Source: Streptomyces sp. JH14
GTDB lineage: Bacteria > Actinomycetota > Actinomycetes > Streptomycetales > Streptomycetaceae
Reading direction: 5' to 3'
Assembly: GCF_029428675.1 (NCBI RefSeq)
Contig: NZ_JAJNEL010000001.1
Coordinates: forward strand, 3,038,001 to 3,102,000
DNA: 64,000 bases
The stretch's first letter is position 1; each line of letters starts with the position of its first letter. Below, piece by piece: positions 51,540 to 61,100 of the stretch. Both the position numbers and the translations under genes were made by a program. The notes beneath the pieces were generated by a model, which worked only from the letters and a program-made list of their open reading frames with translations, was not told the DNA's origin and did no database searches.

Positions 51540-52772
51540 CTACTTCAGCTTGCGCCACTTCGCGTCCAGCGCGATCGACTTCAGCGCGGCCAGGGCGAGG
51601 GCCGGTTCCGCGCGGGTCGACGCGGAGGCCTGGTCCCCGCTGTTGAACGCGGAGATCACCACACGGAACCCGTCGGGGGCCACCGCGTCCGCCGTCCACC
51701 GCACCACGCCCGCACCGCCCTTCTCGCCTGCCCGCTTGCTCAGCCCCAGCACGGTGCCGTCGGGGAGCGTCGTGGTGTCCCCCAGGGGCGAGACGTCGGA
51801 CATGTTCCGCTGGACATTGATCTGGACGAGGCTCCGCCCCCTTCCGTCGTCGACCACGACGAAGGCGTAACCGTCCTGGCTGCCACGGCCGAACACCTTG
51901 AAGTTCGCGGGCAGCGACAGGAGCAGCGTCTTCTGGACGGACGCGGCGGACGGATCCGCCGTGCCCTTTTCGGGGGTGCCCTCAAAGGCAGGCTTGCCCG
52001 CGGGCTCGAGGGCGGCGAGCACCGGCTTCCACTCCTTGGCCGTGACCAGAGCCTTCAACTGGGCTGACGAGAGCGGCGGTTCGTCGCGGCTGACCGGAGC
52101 GTCCTTCTCCGCGGCGGCGTTCCACTCGCTGACGTCGACCCGGTAGCCCTGCGGCGTGATCAGCGAGGCGGTCCAGTCCTTGGTCTCGGCCCGATGGTCC
52201 GGGTACTCGTACCCCTTGTAGATCTTCAGCCAGGAGCCGTCGGGCAGCGTCTCGGTCGTGCAGGAGTCCTGTGCCCCGCTCGCGCAGCCCTGGCTCTTCT
52301 TGAGCTCCGGCACCATGGAGGGGTCGATCCGGTCCACGACGAGCGAGATCGCCCCCTCGCCCTTGCCGTCGTCGTACACCCCGTAGGCCAGCGGCGGGAT
52401 GCCCCCGCCCGAGCCACGCCCCTCCGTCCTGGTGAGCTTCCCGCCCGGGAGGACGGACTTGAGGATGGTGACCATCTGGTCGGCGGTAACCGCCCCGCCC
52501 TGGTCCTTCCCCGCGAGCGGCGTCGGCGTGGCCGGTGCAGCCACCGAGGTCTCCTGCGCGCCGCCCCCGTCGAGCAGTCCGTCGGCGTACGCCCCGCCGA
52601 ACCCCACCAGCGCAAGCGCCACCACGCTGCCGGTGACCGCTGCCGTGCGCCGGCGGCGGACCGTGCGGCGGCCGCGGCGCAGGCCGCCCGCGATCAGGGC
52701 GGGGCGGTCGTCGAGGTGAAAGCTGTCGCCGGTGCGACGCAGCGAATCGCTCAGCTGGTCCTCAAATGGCAT
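51540..52772 (-). CDS. Membrane protein downstream of a SigE-family sigma factor (possible regulator of it)
   Basis: A 410-residue single-pass protein. It has a cytoplasmic N-terminus (MPFEDQLSDSLRRTGDSFHLDDRPALIAGGLRRGRRTVRRRR), one membrane helix (AAVTGSVVALALVGFGGAYADG) and a long extracytoplasmic region with two repeated segments (GYEYPDHRAETKDWTASLITPQGYRVDVSEWNAAAEKD ... VVRWTADAVAPDGFRVVISAFNSGD). Position and topology match membrane partners of SigE-family sigma genes, although no zinc anti-sigma motif is present. It is 51 nt downstream of the sigma gene. Confidence 0.75.
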   Translation of the reverse strand: MPFEDQLSDSLRRTGDSFHLDDRPALIAGGLRRGRRTVRRRRTAAVTGSVVALALVGFGGAYADGLLDGGGAQETSVAAPATPTPLAGKDQGGAVTADQMVTILKSVLPGGKLTRTEGRGSGGGIPPLAYGVYDDGKGEGAISLVVDRIDPSMVPELKKSQGCASGAQDSCTTETLPDGSWLKIYKGYEYPDHRAETKDWTASLITPQGYRVDVSEWNAAAEKDAPVSRDEPPLSSAQLKALVTAKEWKPVLAALEPAGKPAFEGTPEKGTADPSAASVQKTLLLSLPANFKVFGRGSQDGYAFVVVDDGRGRSLVQINVQRNMSDVSPLGDTTTLPDGTVLGLSKRAGEKGGAGVVRWTADAVAPDGFRVVISAFNSGDQASASTRAEPALALAALKSIALDAKWRKLK

Positions 52773-52823
52773 GGCAAACCTACCCATTCGCGTCGATACG
52801 AAGTGAAAGCGTCCTGGAGCGTT

Positions 52824-53333
52824 CTAGAGGGAGGCGAACTCGGCCAGACTTCCGCCCAGTTGCTCGCGCAGCTTCGCCAGCGCCCGCACCGCTCTGGTCC
52901 GTACGGCGGCCGAGCTGACGTTCAGCACGTCGGCGGTCTCCCCGATGGAGCGGTCCTCCCAGTACCGCAGCACCACGACCGCCCGGTCCTTCGGCGCGAG
53001 GCGCGTCAGCGCGTCGAGCAGCGCCACCCGCAGCGCCGGGTCGTCTCCGGCCGACGCCCCCTCGGGCATCTCCCCGACCGGGCGTTCCGTGGCCGAGCGG
53101 CGCCGCTGGTGGGCGAGGAAGGTCCGTACGAGAACGGTCTGCGCGTAGCCCGCAGGATTGTCGATCCGCGTGATCCGGCCCCAGACCGTGTACATCCGGC
53201 CCAGCGTCTCCTGCACGAGGTCCTCGGCGAGGTGGGTGTCGCCGCACGTGAGCAGGCAGGCGGAGCGGTAGAGATGGCCGGCCCGCTCGGCCGCGAACTC
53301 ACGGAAGTCCTCTGAACGGGACTGTCGCCTCAT
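52824..53333 (-). CDS. SigE-family ECF RNA polymerase sigma factor
   Basis: A 169-residue ECF sigma factor. Region 2 contains FAAERAGHLYRSACLLTCGDTHLAEDLVQETLGRMYTVWGRI and region 4 LTRLAPKDRAVVVLRYWEDRSIGETADVLNVSSAAVRTRAVRALAKLR, with the helix-turn-helix near the end. ATG 53333 (MRRQSRSEDFREF) has AGGAAG upstream, so the longer frame to 53474 is not needed. It probably recruits polymerase for envelope or stress genes together with its membrane partner. Confidence 0.93.
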   Translation of the reverse strand: MRRQSRSEDFREFAAERAGHLYRSACLLTCGDTHLAEDLVQETLGRMYTVWGRITRIDNPAGYAQTVLVRTFLAHQRRRSATERPVGEMPEGASAGDDPALRVALLDALTRLAPKDRAVVVLRYWEDRSIGETADVLNVSSAAVRTRAVRALAKLREQLGGSLAEFASL

Positions 53334-53506
53334 GCGCTTCCTGTCCTCCCCCTGTGCGGCCTTACACCTGTCTGATGCGGCAGCCAGGGCGGAATGTTTC
53401 ACACACGCCCAAAGAAATCCTTGAGTTGGGATCGTCACAGCGGCCCTCACCGCCACGGCCGCCGCTCTGCCCACGCCCGGGCGCCGGCTCCGGGACCTGT
53501 GTCCGA

Positions 53507-53647
53507 GACCACCGACCGCCGCGCGGTGCGCCCGTCACCGCATCCGTCAAAAGCAGAAGCCCCAGGTCACGGCGAGTGAGTCCGGAGAGGAGGCTCCTAC
53601 AGAACCGCCTTCGGGATTCGAACCCGAGACCTACGCATGACGAGTTG
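53507..53647. repeat. Left copy of the tRNA-Thr duplication (att-like)
   Basis: It matches 54819-54960 in the same orientation. Exact blocks include 18 nt at 53507, about 27 nt of the terminator left arm and loop, and 34 nt at 53605-53638, which is the tRNA-Thr 3' half. The terminator right arm is altered and no longer pairs, and the tRNA 5' half is missing, so it is not a functional tRNA. Confidence 0.85.
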
Positions 53648-53846
53648 TCCGATCTCGGTCCGCAGGTGTCCAGCCGTGACCACGGAGCAAAGACAGGAAC
53701 GCTTGGGTGGCGTCCGCGCCGGTCGCGGTTGTGGTCTCGACAGCCGACCGATCCGGAACCGTCCACTGAGCACGCTACTGGCCAACTGGACCGATCAGTG
53801 GCCATCTCGGATGCCTAAGGGCTGTTGAGGAAGCGTTCCTACTCAG

Positions 53847-53864
53847 GTGAGTACGCGTACTCAC
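53847..53864. promoter_or_regulatory. 18-nt perfect palindrome upstream of the lipoprotein
   Basis: GTGAGTACGCGTACTCAC lies 34 nt before ATG 53898. It is a candidate operator of a dimeric regulator. Confidence 0.5.
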
Positions 53865-53897
53865 GTGCGGCGAGGAGCTTGATCGAAGACTGTGCGC

Positions 53898-54590
53898 ATG
53901 ACACGAATCCCTGCCCTGCCCCGTACGGTCACCCGCTCCCCGCGCCACCCGCGGCTGACCCTCGCGGTAACAGCCCTCGCTGCTCTGACGCTCACCGCCT
54001 GCGGCACCGAGAAGCCGAGCGCCGGCGCATCGCAGAACGGACCCGCCGACACCATCGGGGCGCAGCAAGCTGCCGCGCGGCCCGGCCCCGATCCGCAGGT
54101 GGCTTTCCTGGAGATGCTGAACAAGGTCGCGCAGTCGTGTCCCTCGGGCACCCTGGGCGCCCTGCACCCGGGCCCCCCGCAGGGACCGCAGTCGAACGTC
54201 CCGGCGGAGGAGCCGCAGACCGGCCCGGTTCAGACACCACCGAGCGACGCGATCGAGCCCATCGCCCCTACGACAGGGCCGGAAGCAGAGTTGAACGCTC
54301 GCGACTGGTGCGCGAGCAGCCTCCATGAAGAACGCATCACCCACGCGCTCTGGGACCTGGCGGATCCAACCCCCGGCAAGGTCAGGAAGATCCTGAACGA
54401 CCTCGGCTATGTCGACGAACGCATCCACGGCCTCAAGCAGTCCGGCGCGACCACGCGGTTCTTCCTCGACCTGCGTGAAAAGAGCGGACGGCTCTGCCTG
54501 GACGGCTCAGCGGAGGCCGAGAAGACCGTCGTCGAATCTTTCGCAGGTCCCGAGACCGGCCCGTTCACGCCCGGAAAGCGAAACCGGTGA
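53898..54590 (+). CDS. Lipoprotein within the tRNA-Thr element, function unknown
   Basis: A 230-residue lipoprotein beginning MTRIPALPRTVTRSPRHPRLTLAVTALAALTLTACG, with the lipobox LTAC near residue 35. A Pro/Gln-rich linker (residues about 70-125) precedes a helical domain (WCASSLHEERITHALWDLADPTPGKVRKILNDLGYVDERIHGLKQSGATTRFFLDLREKSGRLCLDG) with two cysteines. GTG 53892 is an alternative start. It is the only intact gene between the two tRNA-Thr copies; homologues with similar domains occur in Streptomyces, but I cannot assign a function. Confidence 0.75.
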   Translation: MTRIPALPRTVTRSPRHPRLTLAVTALAALTLTACGTEKPSAGASQNGPADTIGAQQAAARPGPDPQVAFLEMLNKVAQSCPSGTLGALHPGPPQGPQSNVPAEEPQTGPVQTPPSDAIEPIAPTTGPEAELNARDWCASSLHEERITHALWDLADPTPGKVRKILNDLGYVDERIHGLKQSGATTRFFLDLREKSGRLCLDGSAEAEKTVVESFAGPETGPFTPGKRNR

Positions 54591-54649
54591 CCACCGGCTC
54601 GGCGTGATCGGAGGATCGCAGCCCGGCACCCCCAACGACATCATCCCCG

Positions 54650-54830
54650 GTTCACCGCATCCTGTCGCGTGCCCTGAAGGTCGCCCACCGCCGCCGGATC
54701 ATCGGCGAGAACGTCGCCACGCTGGTGGACCCGCCCACCATCGACGAGACCGCGGCGAACCCGTTCACGCGGGAGGAATCCAGGACGCTCACGCGTGCGG
54801 CGCCCGCCCCCACCGCTGGACCACCGACCG
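54650..54830 (+). pseudogene. Tyrosine integrase fragment
   Basis: Codons from 54650 read VHRILSRALKVAHRRRIIGENVATLVDPPTIDETAANPFTREESRTLTRAA. This is the core-binding domain end of phage/ICE tyrosine integrases (compare SRAL..A.R.G.I..NVA.LVD.P). No start codon precedes it and the catalytic domain is missing: the frame passes directly into the tRNA-flanking repeat. It runs towards the tRNA-Thr, as int genes of tRNA-integrating elements usually do. Confidence 0.75.
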
Positions 54831-54960
54831 CCGCGCAGCCCGCGCCCGTCGTCGACGCCGCGTCCACCAAAAGCAAAAGCCCCAGGTCACGGCGAGTGAG
54901 TCCTGGGGCTTCTACAGAGCCGCCTTCGGGATTCGAACCCGAGACCTACGCATTACGAGT
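54819..54960. repeat. Right copy of the tRNA-Thr duplication (att-like)
   Basis: The segment covers the downstream flank, the terminator and the 3' half of the intact tRNA-Thr, and is repeated at 53507-53647. Identity is interrupted by small differences outside the 34-nt core (54920-54953). Confidence 0.85.
54877..54911 (-). terminator. Rho-independent terminator of tRNA-Thr
   Basis: A 10-bp perfect stem (54877-54886 with 54902-54911) on the minus strand, followed by a T-rich tract at about 54866-54876. Confidence 0.85.
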
Positions 54961-54991
54961 GCGTTGCTCTGGCCAACTGAGCTAAGGCGGC
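54918..54991 (-). tRNA. tRNA-Thr (anticodon CGT)
   Basis: 74 nt with acceptor stem GCCGCCT/AGGCGGC, D-arm AGCTCAGTTGGCCAGAGC, anticodon loop CTCGTAA (anticodon CGT, reading ACG), and T-arm GGGTTCGAATCCC. The CCA is not encoded. It serves as an integration site (see the duplicated 3' half). Confidence 0.95.
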
Positions 54992-55116
54992 GCGCCCCGT
55001 CGCACCATGGTGCGATCAGCGGCGTCGCCAAGTCTACACAGTTTCCGGGGGTGCTCCGTACCGCCCTCCCCCGGAGCCGTATCCGCAGGTCAGAGGGGAG
55101 GCAGCGAATCAGGGGG

Positions 55117-56646
55117 TCAGGAGCACCTGGTGCCGTCGGCGGGCGGGGTGCCGTCCAGGAGGTAGGTGTTGATCGCCGTGTCGATGCAGTGGCTGCCGCG
55201 GCCGTACGCCGTGTGACCGTCGCCCTCGTACGTGAGGAGCCTGCCCGAGGAGAGCTGGCCGGCCAGGGACTTCGCCCACTTGTACGGGGTGGCCGGGTCG
55301 CGGGTGGTACCGACCACGACGATCGGGGACGCGCCCTTCGCGTGGATCTGGTGCGGGGTACCGGTGGGGCCGACGGGCCAGTGGCCGCAGTTCAGGGAGG
55401 CCCAGGCGAAGGCCTTCCCGAAGACCGGGGATGCCTTCTCGAAGCTGGGGAGGGCCTGGTCGACGGCGCTCGGGGCCGCGAAGGCCGGAGGCGCGTCCAG
55501 GCAGTTCACAGCGGCGTTGGCGAACATGAGGTTCGCGTACGAACCGTTCGGCTCACGCTCGTAGTAGCTGTCGGAGAGGGCAAGCAGACCGGAACCGTCG
55601 CCCGCCTGCGCCCCGGTCAGTGCCTCGCGAAGCTGGGGCCAGGACGATTCGTCGTACATCGCGGCGATGACGCCGGTGGTGGCCAGGGACTCGCCGAGCC
55701 GCCGGCTCGCGCCGGTGGAGACTGGCTTGGCGTCGAGGTCGGCGAAGAGCCGCTTGAGGCGGGTCGCCGCGTCGGCGGTGGAAGTGGTGCCGAGGGGACA
55801 GTTCGCCTTCTTCACGCAGTCCGCGGCGAAGGACTGGAACGCGGTCTCGAAGCCCTCGGTCTGCTCGCGGTTCATGTCGATCGACGTGAGCGAGGGGTCC
55901 ATCGCGCCGTCGAGGACGAGGCGGCCGGCCCGGTCGGGGAAGAGTTCGGCGTACGTGGCACCGAGGTAGGTGCCGTACGACGCGCCGAAGTACGTCAGTT
56001 TCTCGTCGCCGAGCAGGGCCCGCAGGACATCCATGTCGCGGGCCGCCTCGACGGTGGAGACGTGCGGAAGGATCTTGGCGGAGTGCTGCTCGCAGCCGCT
56101 CGCGAACTTCTCGAAGGAATCGCTCAGCTTCGTGACCTCGGCGTTGTCGTCGGGGGTCTGGTCCACCTGGGTGTAGGCGTCCATCTGCGGACCGGTGAGA
56201 CATGTGACGGGTTCGCTGCGGGCGACGCCGCGCGGGTCGACGGCAACCATGTCGTAGCGGGCGCGGATCCGCGCGGGGTACCCGATGCCGGCGTAACTCT
56301 GGAGGTAGCCGATGGCCGAGCCGCCGGGGCCGCCCGGGTTCACCAGGAGGGAGCCGATCCGCTTGCCCGGACCGGTGGCCTTCTTGCGCGAGACGGCCAG
56401 CTTGATGTCGCCGCCGCCCGGCTTCGCGTAGTCGAGCGGCGCCTTCATCGTCGCGCACTGGAATCCGGAGACGCCGCAGTCCCGCCAGTTCAGGTGCTGT
56501 GCGTAGTACGACTTGAGTGCTGCGGGTACGGCGCGCGTGGAACCCGACGTGCTCGTCGACGAACTGCCGCTGCTGCAGCCGGAGATGAGCAGGCCGGCAG
56601 TGCCGAGCGTGGTGGCAAAGGTGCGGAGCAGGCGCCTGGTGTCCAT
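55117..56646 (-). CDS. Secreted TAP-like alpha/beta hydrolase (tripeptidyl aminopeptidase family) lipoprotein
   Basis: A 509-residue exported hydrolase. The signal peptide TLGTAGLLISGCSSG has a lipobox (Cys near residue 24). The N-terminal alpha/beta hydrolase domain has SLLVNPGGPGGSAIGY (oxyanion loop), VDPRGVARSEP, and the nucleophile elbow LTYFGASYGTYLGATYAELFP. The TAP C-terminal domain has IVVVGTTRDPATPYKWA (catalytic Asp) and GDGHTAYGRGSHCID (catalytic His). It probably trims peptides from secreted substrates at the cell surface. The start fits a leaderless transcript. Confidence 0.92.
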   Translation of the reverse strand: MDTRRLLRTFATTLGTAGLLISGCSSGSSSTSTSGSTRAVPAALKSYYAQHLNWRDCGVSGFQCATMKAPLDYAKPGGGDIKLAVSRKKATGPGKRIGSLLVNPGGPGGSAIGYLQSYAGIGYPARIRARYDMVAVDPRGVARSEPVTCLTGPQMDAYTQVDQTPDDNAEVTKLSDSFEKFASGCEQHSAKILPHVSTVEAARDMDVLRALLGDEKLTYFGASYGTYLGATYAELFPDRAGRLVLDGAMDPSLTSIDMNREQTEGFETAFQSFAADCVKKANCPLGTTSTADAATRLKRLFADLDAKPVSTGASRRLGESLATTGVIAAMYDESSWPQLREALTGAQAGDGSGLLALSDSYYEREPNGSYANLMFANAAVNCLDAPPAFAAPSAVDQALPSFEKASPVFGKAFAWASLNCGHWPVGPTGTPHQIHAKGASPIVVVGTTRDPATPYKWAKSLAGQLSSGRLLTYEGDGHTAYGRGSHCIDTAINTYLLDGTPPADGTRCS

Positions 56647-56652
56647 CCTCGG

Positions 56653-56658
56653 AGCGTA
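56653..56658 (-). promoter_or_regulatory. Leaderless-type -10 hexamer of the hydrolase gene
   Basis: TACGCT on the minus strand lies 6 nt before the ATG at 56646. A dyad GGGTGATTCACCC at 56668-56680 sits just upstream and could be an operator. Confidence 0.5.
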
Positions 56659-56765
56659 GCCGCAAGGGGGTGATTCACCCGATTCATTACCCCCATCGGA
56701 TGAAGCGGCGTCGTGGCACGCGGGAACTCCTCTCCCCGCAGGTCCGCCCCTGTCGCGAGGCCGGG

Positions 56766-57971
56766 TCAGCCTGCGCGCAGTGCCATCGTCATCGCCTCCA
56801 CCGCGAGCAGCGGCGCCACATTGCGGTCCAGCGCCCGGCGGCAGGCGATCACCGCCTCTATCCGGCGCAGGGTGCGTTCGGGTGTCGAGGATCCGGCGAT
56901 CCGGTCGAGCGCGTCCCGTACATCGACATTGGCGAGCGCGATCTGCGAGCCCAGCTGCAGCGCCAGCACGTCGCGGTAGAAGCCGGTCAGATCGGTGAGT
57001 GCCAGATCCAGGCTGTCGCGCTGGGTGCGGGTCTTGCGGCGCTTCTGCTTGTCCTCCAGCTCCTTCATCACCCCCGCCGTGCCACGTGGCATCCGGCCTC
57101 CGGCAGCCGCACCGAGGGCGGCCTTCATGTCCTCCGTCTCCTTGACGTCGACCTCTTCGGAGACCTGCTTCGCATCCTCGGTGGCGGTGTCGATGAGCTC
57201 CTGGGCGGCCTTCAGACAGCCGCCGACGTCCTCAACCCTGAGGGGGAGCTTGAGGACGGCCGCGCGGCGCGCGCGGGCCTTCTCGTCGGTGGCGAGGCGG
57301 CGGGCCCGGCCGATGTGCCCCTGCGTGGCGCGCGCGGCGGACGCGGCCCGCTCCGGGTCGATGCCGTCGCGCCGGATCAGCACGTCGGCGACGGCGTCGA
57401 CCGGCGGGGTGCGCAGCGTGAGGTGACGGCAGCGGGACCGGATCGTGGGCAGCACGTCTTCGAGGGAGGGTGCGCAGAGCAGCCACACCGTACGGGGCGC
57501 GGGCTCTTCGACCGCCTTCAGGAGCACATTCCCCGCGCCCTCGGTGAGCCTGTCGGCGTCCTCCAGGATGATCACCTGCCAGCGGCCCACGGCCGGGGAG
57601 AGCTGGGCACGGCGGACCAGCTCACGGGTCTCCTTCACACCGATGGAGAGCAGGTCCGTGCGGACCACCTCGACGTCGGCATGCGTACCTACGAGGCTCG
57701 TGTGACAGCCGTCGCAGAATCCGCAGCCCGGCGCGCCGCCCAGGGCGCGGTCCGGGCTGGTGCACTGGAGGGCGGCGGCGAAGGCCCGGGCGGCGGTGGA
57801 CCGCCCGGAACCCGGCGGGCCGGTGAACAGCCAGGCATGGGTCATCTTCGAGCCGGGCGGCACCTGCTCCCCGCCGGAGACCGCGGTGACCAGCACATCG
57901 GCGTCCCGGGCGGCGGCGCCGAGCTGCTCCTGCACCCGGTCCTGGCCGACCAGGTCGTCCCATACGGTCAT
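56766..57971 (-). CDS. holB: DNA polymerase III subunit delta'
   Basis: Clamp-loader subunit that helps place the sliding clamp on DNA. The 401-residue protein starts MTVWDDLVGQDRVQEQLGAA. It has the Walker A-like GPPGSGRSTAARAFA, a zinc-binding cluster (GCGFCDGCHT plus an upstream Cys), the SRC motif in LPTIRSRCRHLTL, and the sensor region VLLKAVEEPAP. The C-terminal third is the helical collar domain. It has a degenerate P-loop (GSGRST), common for delta'. GGAAGGG lies upstream of ATG 57971. Probably in one operon with the upstream tmk fusion gene. Confidence 0.94.
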   Translation of the reverse strand: MTVWDDLVGQDRVQEQLGAAARDADVLVTAVSGGEQVPPGSKMTHAWLFTGPPGSGRSTAARAFAAALQCTSPDRALGGAPGCGFCDGCHTSLVGTHADVEVVRTDLLSIGVKETRELVRRAQLSPAVGRWQVIILEDADRLTEGAGNVLLKAVEEPAPRTVWLLCAPSLEDVLPTIRSRCRHLTLRTPPVDAVADVLIRRDGIDPERAASAARATQGHIGRARRLATDEKARARRAAVLKLPLRVEDVGGCLKAAQELIDTATEDAKQVSEEVDVKETEDMKAALGAAAGGRMPRGTAGVMKELEDKQKRRKTRTQRDSLDLALTDLTGFYRDVLALQLGSQIALANVDVRDALDRIAGSSTPERTLRRIEAVIACRRALDRNVAPLLAVEAMTMALRAG

Positions 57972-58078
57972 GGGTCACCGCCCTTCCGGTGGTCGTGTAC
58001 GGCTGCGGCTTCCCATTGTGGCGGAACGGTCTGACAATCCCGGCGATCCGGTCCGTCCCCGGCCCCCGGTCACCGGGC

Positions 58079-58093
58079 GGCAGGCTCCCTGCC
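58079..58093 (-). terminator. Small hairpin between tmk and holB
   Basis: A 6-bp stem GGCAGG/CCTGCC with a 3-nt loop in the 211-bp gap; weak, and may be only an attenuator. Confidence 0.25.
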
Positions 58094-58182
58094 ACGGGTC
58101 GGCGAGCCCCCGTACGCCGGCTTGCAGGCCGACGGTCCGCGGGCCCCCGGACATCCGCCGGGAGCCCGCCGGCCGACCCCGG

Positions 58183-61100
58183 TCAGCGGCGCGGGCGGCG
58201 GCCGCGTCCGGACGCGCCGGGGTCCTCGTCGTCGCTGCCGCGGTCACCGAGCAGCTCGTCCGCCAGCGTCGGCAGATCGTCCAGCGGAGTCTCCTCGGCC
58301 CAGTCCGGGCGGGGGCGCCGGCCACGTGACCGGCGTTCCTCGTCGGCCGGCGGAGCAGCGTGCGGGTCGTGGAACTGGGGCAGCTCCCGGGTGCGCTCGT
58401 TCTCGCTCTCCGGTGCCGCGTCGGCCGGGTGCTCGTCACGGAAGATGCCGCGCGGAACCCGGTCCGCCGGGTGCTCGTCGCGTACCGCCGGGAGAACCGT
58501 CGTCTCGTCCGCGGCGCCCGCGGCGTCGCGCGCCGAAGGACGCTCGGACCGGTCGTCGTGCTCGGAACGGTCGGAGCGCTCGGAGAACTTCGGAAGCATC
58601 GCCGTCTCCGCCTCGGGCGACGGCGGGGCGACGGGCGACGGCACCGGCTGCGTGATCTCGTTCGGGCCGACCATCGGTGTCGGCACCGTCAGCTCGTTGT
58701 CCGGAACGGACGCCGATCCCGCACGCTCAGCCTCCGCATGCGACGCGGCCTGCGCACGCGCAGCCTCCGCGGCCGCAGCCGCCTCGGCCTCCGCCTGCCG
58801 CCGGGCCGCTTCGGCCCGCAGCAGCGACTCCTCGGCCTTGCGCTGCTTCTCCAGGCGCCGTGCCTCGGCCTCCTTGCGGAGCCTGGCCTCCTCCGCGGCC
58901 TGCCTGCGCAGCCGCGCCTGCTCGGCCTCGCGCGCCTGCTCCTCGGCCTCGCGCCTGACCCGCTCCTCCTCGGCGACCCTGCGGGCCTCCTCGGCGCGCT
59001 GCCGCGCCTCCTCTGCCTGCCGTTCGGCCTCGCGCTGCCGCGCCTCCTCCAGCTCGCGGCGCTGACGCTCCTCCTCCTCGGCGCGCAGCTTGGCGAGCTG
59101 TTCCTGGCGCTCGCGCTCCAGCCGGTCCTCCTCCGCCTTGCGGGCGGCCTCTTCCTCGGCCTTGCGCCGGGCCTCCTCCTCGGCCGCCTTCCGCGCGTCG
59201 TCCTGGGCCTTGATCTCGGCCTCGGAGAGCGGCAGGAGCTGGTCGAGCCGGTGGCGTACGACGGTGGTGATCGATTCCGGTTCCTGGCCGGCGTCCACCA
59301 CCAGGTAGCGGGTCGGGTCGGCGGCGGCCAGCGTCAGGAAGCCGGCCCGTACCCGGGCGTGGAACTCGGGCGGCTCTGACTCCAGCCGGTCGGGTGCCTC
59401 GGTGAACCGTTCCCGCGCGGTCTCCGGAGCGACGTCGAGCAGCACCGTCAGATGCGGTACGAGGCCGCTCGTCGCCCACCGCGAGATCCGGGCGATCTCG
59501 GTCGGCGACAGGTCGCGGCCGGCGCCCTGGTAGGCGACGGACGAGTCGATGTAACGGTCGGAGATGACGATCGCGCCGCGCTCGAGCGCCGGACGGACCA
59601 CCGAGTCGACGTGCTCGGCGCGGTCGGCGGCGTACAGCAGGGCCTCGGCCCGGTTCGACAGACCGGCCGACGACACGTCGAGCAGGATCGACCGCAGCCG
59701 CTTGCCGACCGGTGTCGCGCCCGGCTCACGGGTGACGACGACCTCGTGGCCCTTGGCGCGGATCCACTCGGCGAGCGCCTCGACCTGGGTGGACTTGCCG
59801 GCCCCGTCGCCGCCCTCCAGGGCAAGGAAGAAGCCGGTCGCCGCGGGCGCGACGGCCGGTTCGCCGCCCCGCAGGGCCTCGCGCAGATCGCGGCGCAGCG
59901 GCACTCCGGACCGGTCGTCCGTCCTGGCGAGGACGATCGCGGCGACCGGCAGCAGCAGGGCGCCGATGAGCATCAGGGCGAAAGCGGCGCCGCCGTGCGC
60001 GAAGACGAAGTCGTCGGCGGTCAGCCGGTGCCTGCCGATGGCGGCGGCCAGCAGCGGGCCTCCGACCGCGCCGAGCGCGATCAGGACCCGGACGACGGCC
60101 TGGAGGTGCTCGGTGGTCCTGGCCCGGCGGGGCTCCTCGGTCTCCTGGTCGACCAGCGTGTGTCCGGTGCGGGCGGCCACACCTGCCGCGTAACCGGCGA
60201 GCACCGCGATGAACACCACGGTCGCGGTGTCCGGCACCAAGCCCATCGCGAGAAGCGCGACCCCGGTGACGGCGGTGGCGAGGGCGAGCAGCCGGCGCCG
60301 CGACAGCGCGGGCAGCACCTTCTCCGCGGTGCGGATGCCGACCCCTGTGGCGCCGGTCAGGGCGAGGATGAGCAGCGCGAAGGTGACGGGGCCGCCGCCG
60401 AGGTCGGCCGCGTGCAGCACGGCCACGGCGGCCGCGGCCGCGATCGCCCCGGCGACCGCGGCGCACGTGGCGACGGTGATCGCGATGGCGCCGGTGCGGC
60501 CCCGGTCCGGGACACCGGCGGTGGACGGCCGGCGCAGGCCCTCCAGGGGCGAGCGGGGACGGGGCGTCGGCGAGCCGGGCAGTTCGAGGAAGTACAGGGT
60601 GGAGATCGAGGCCGAGAACAGTCCGGCCGCGACGTACGAACCGAGGGCCGCCTGGTGGAGGGAGAACCACTCCAGCCCCGAGCCCAGGATATTGCCGATG
60701 AGTGTGGCGATCAGCAGGACGGTCGCGGCGGCGGGGACGGCGGCGAAGTCCGTACGGAGAGAGAGCCGCCGCAGTGCGTCGAGGTGGTCCGGCAGCGGGC
60801 GCACGGCGGCGCCCTCGGCGGGCGGGGCGGGCAGCAGCGCGGGCGCGGCGCCCTCCTTGGCGATGGTCCACAGCCGTTCGCCGACGCCGGTGACGAAGAC
60901 TGTGACGAGGATCATCATGAGCGCCTTGTCGGGCATCCAGTCGATCCACAGCGGTGCGACGACGAGCAGTGCGAGCCGCAGCCCGTCCGCCCCGATCATC
61001 AGCCACCGCCGGTCCAGCGGCCCGCCGGGCGCGGTGAGCGTCGTCAACGGCCCCAGGAGTACGGCTCCGAAGAGGAGCGTGGCAAGGATTCGGGCGCCGA

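Larger units (their letters stand above)
53334..53897. other. 564-bp region without genes: left end of the tRNA-Thr scar
   Basis: Open frames here look like shadows. It holds the left copy of the tRNA-Thr duplicated segment (53507-53647), featureless sequence to 53846, and an 18-nt palindrome at 53847-53864. Confidence 0.6.

Noticed and set aside
53605..53638. Possible second tRNA-Thr
   Set aside because: Only the 3' half is present; no D-arm or acceptor 5' strand and a broken terminator.
54725..54985. An 86-codon plus-strand open frame ending in PSGFEPETYALRVRCS
   Set aside because: Its second half is the antisense of tRNA-Thr, a familiar artefact. Only the first part has meaning, as an integrase fragment.
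54409..56673. A 754-codon plus-strand open frame opposite the TAP-like hydrolase and tRNA-Thr
   Set aside because: It is the high-GC shadow of the hydrolase gene; its composition shows no domain and it crosses the tRNA.
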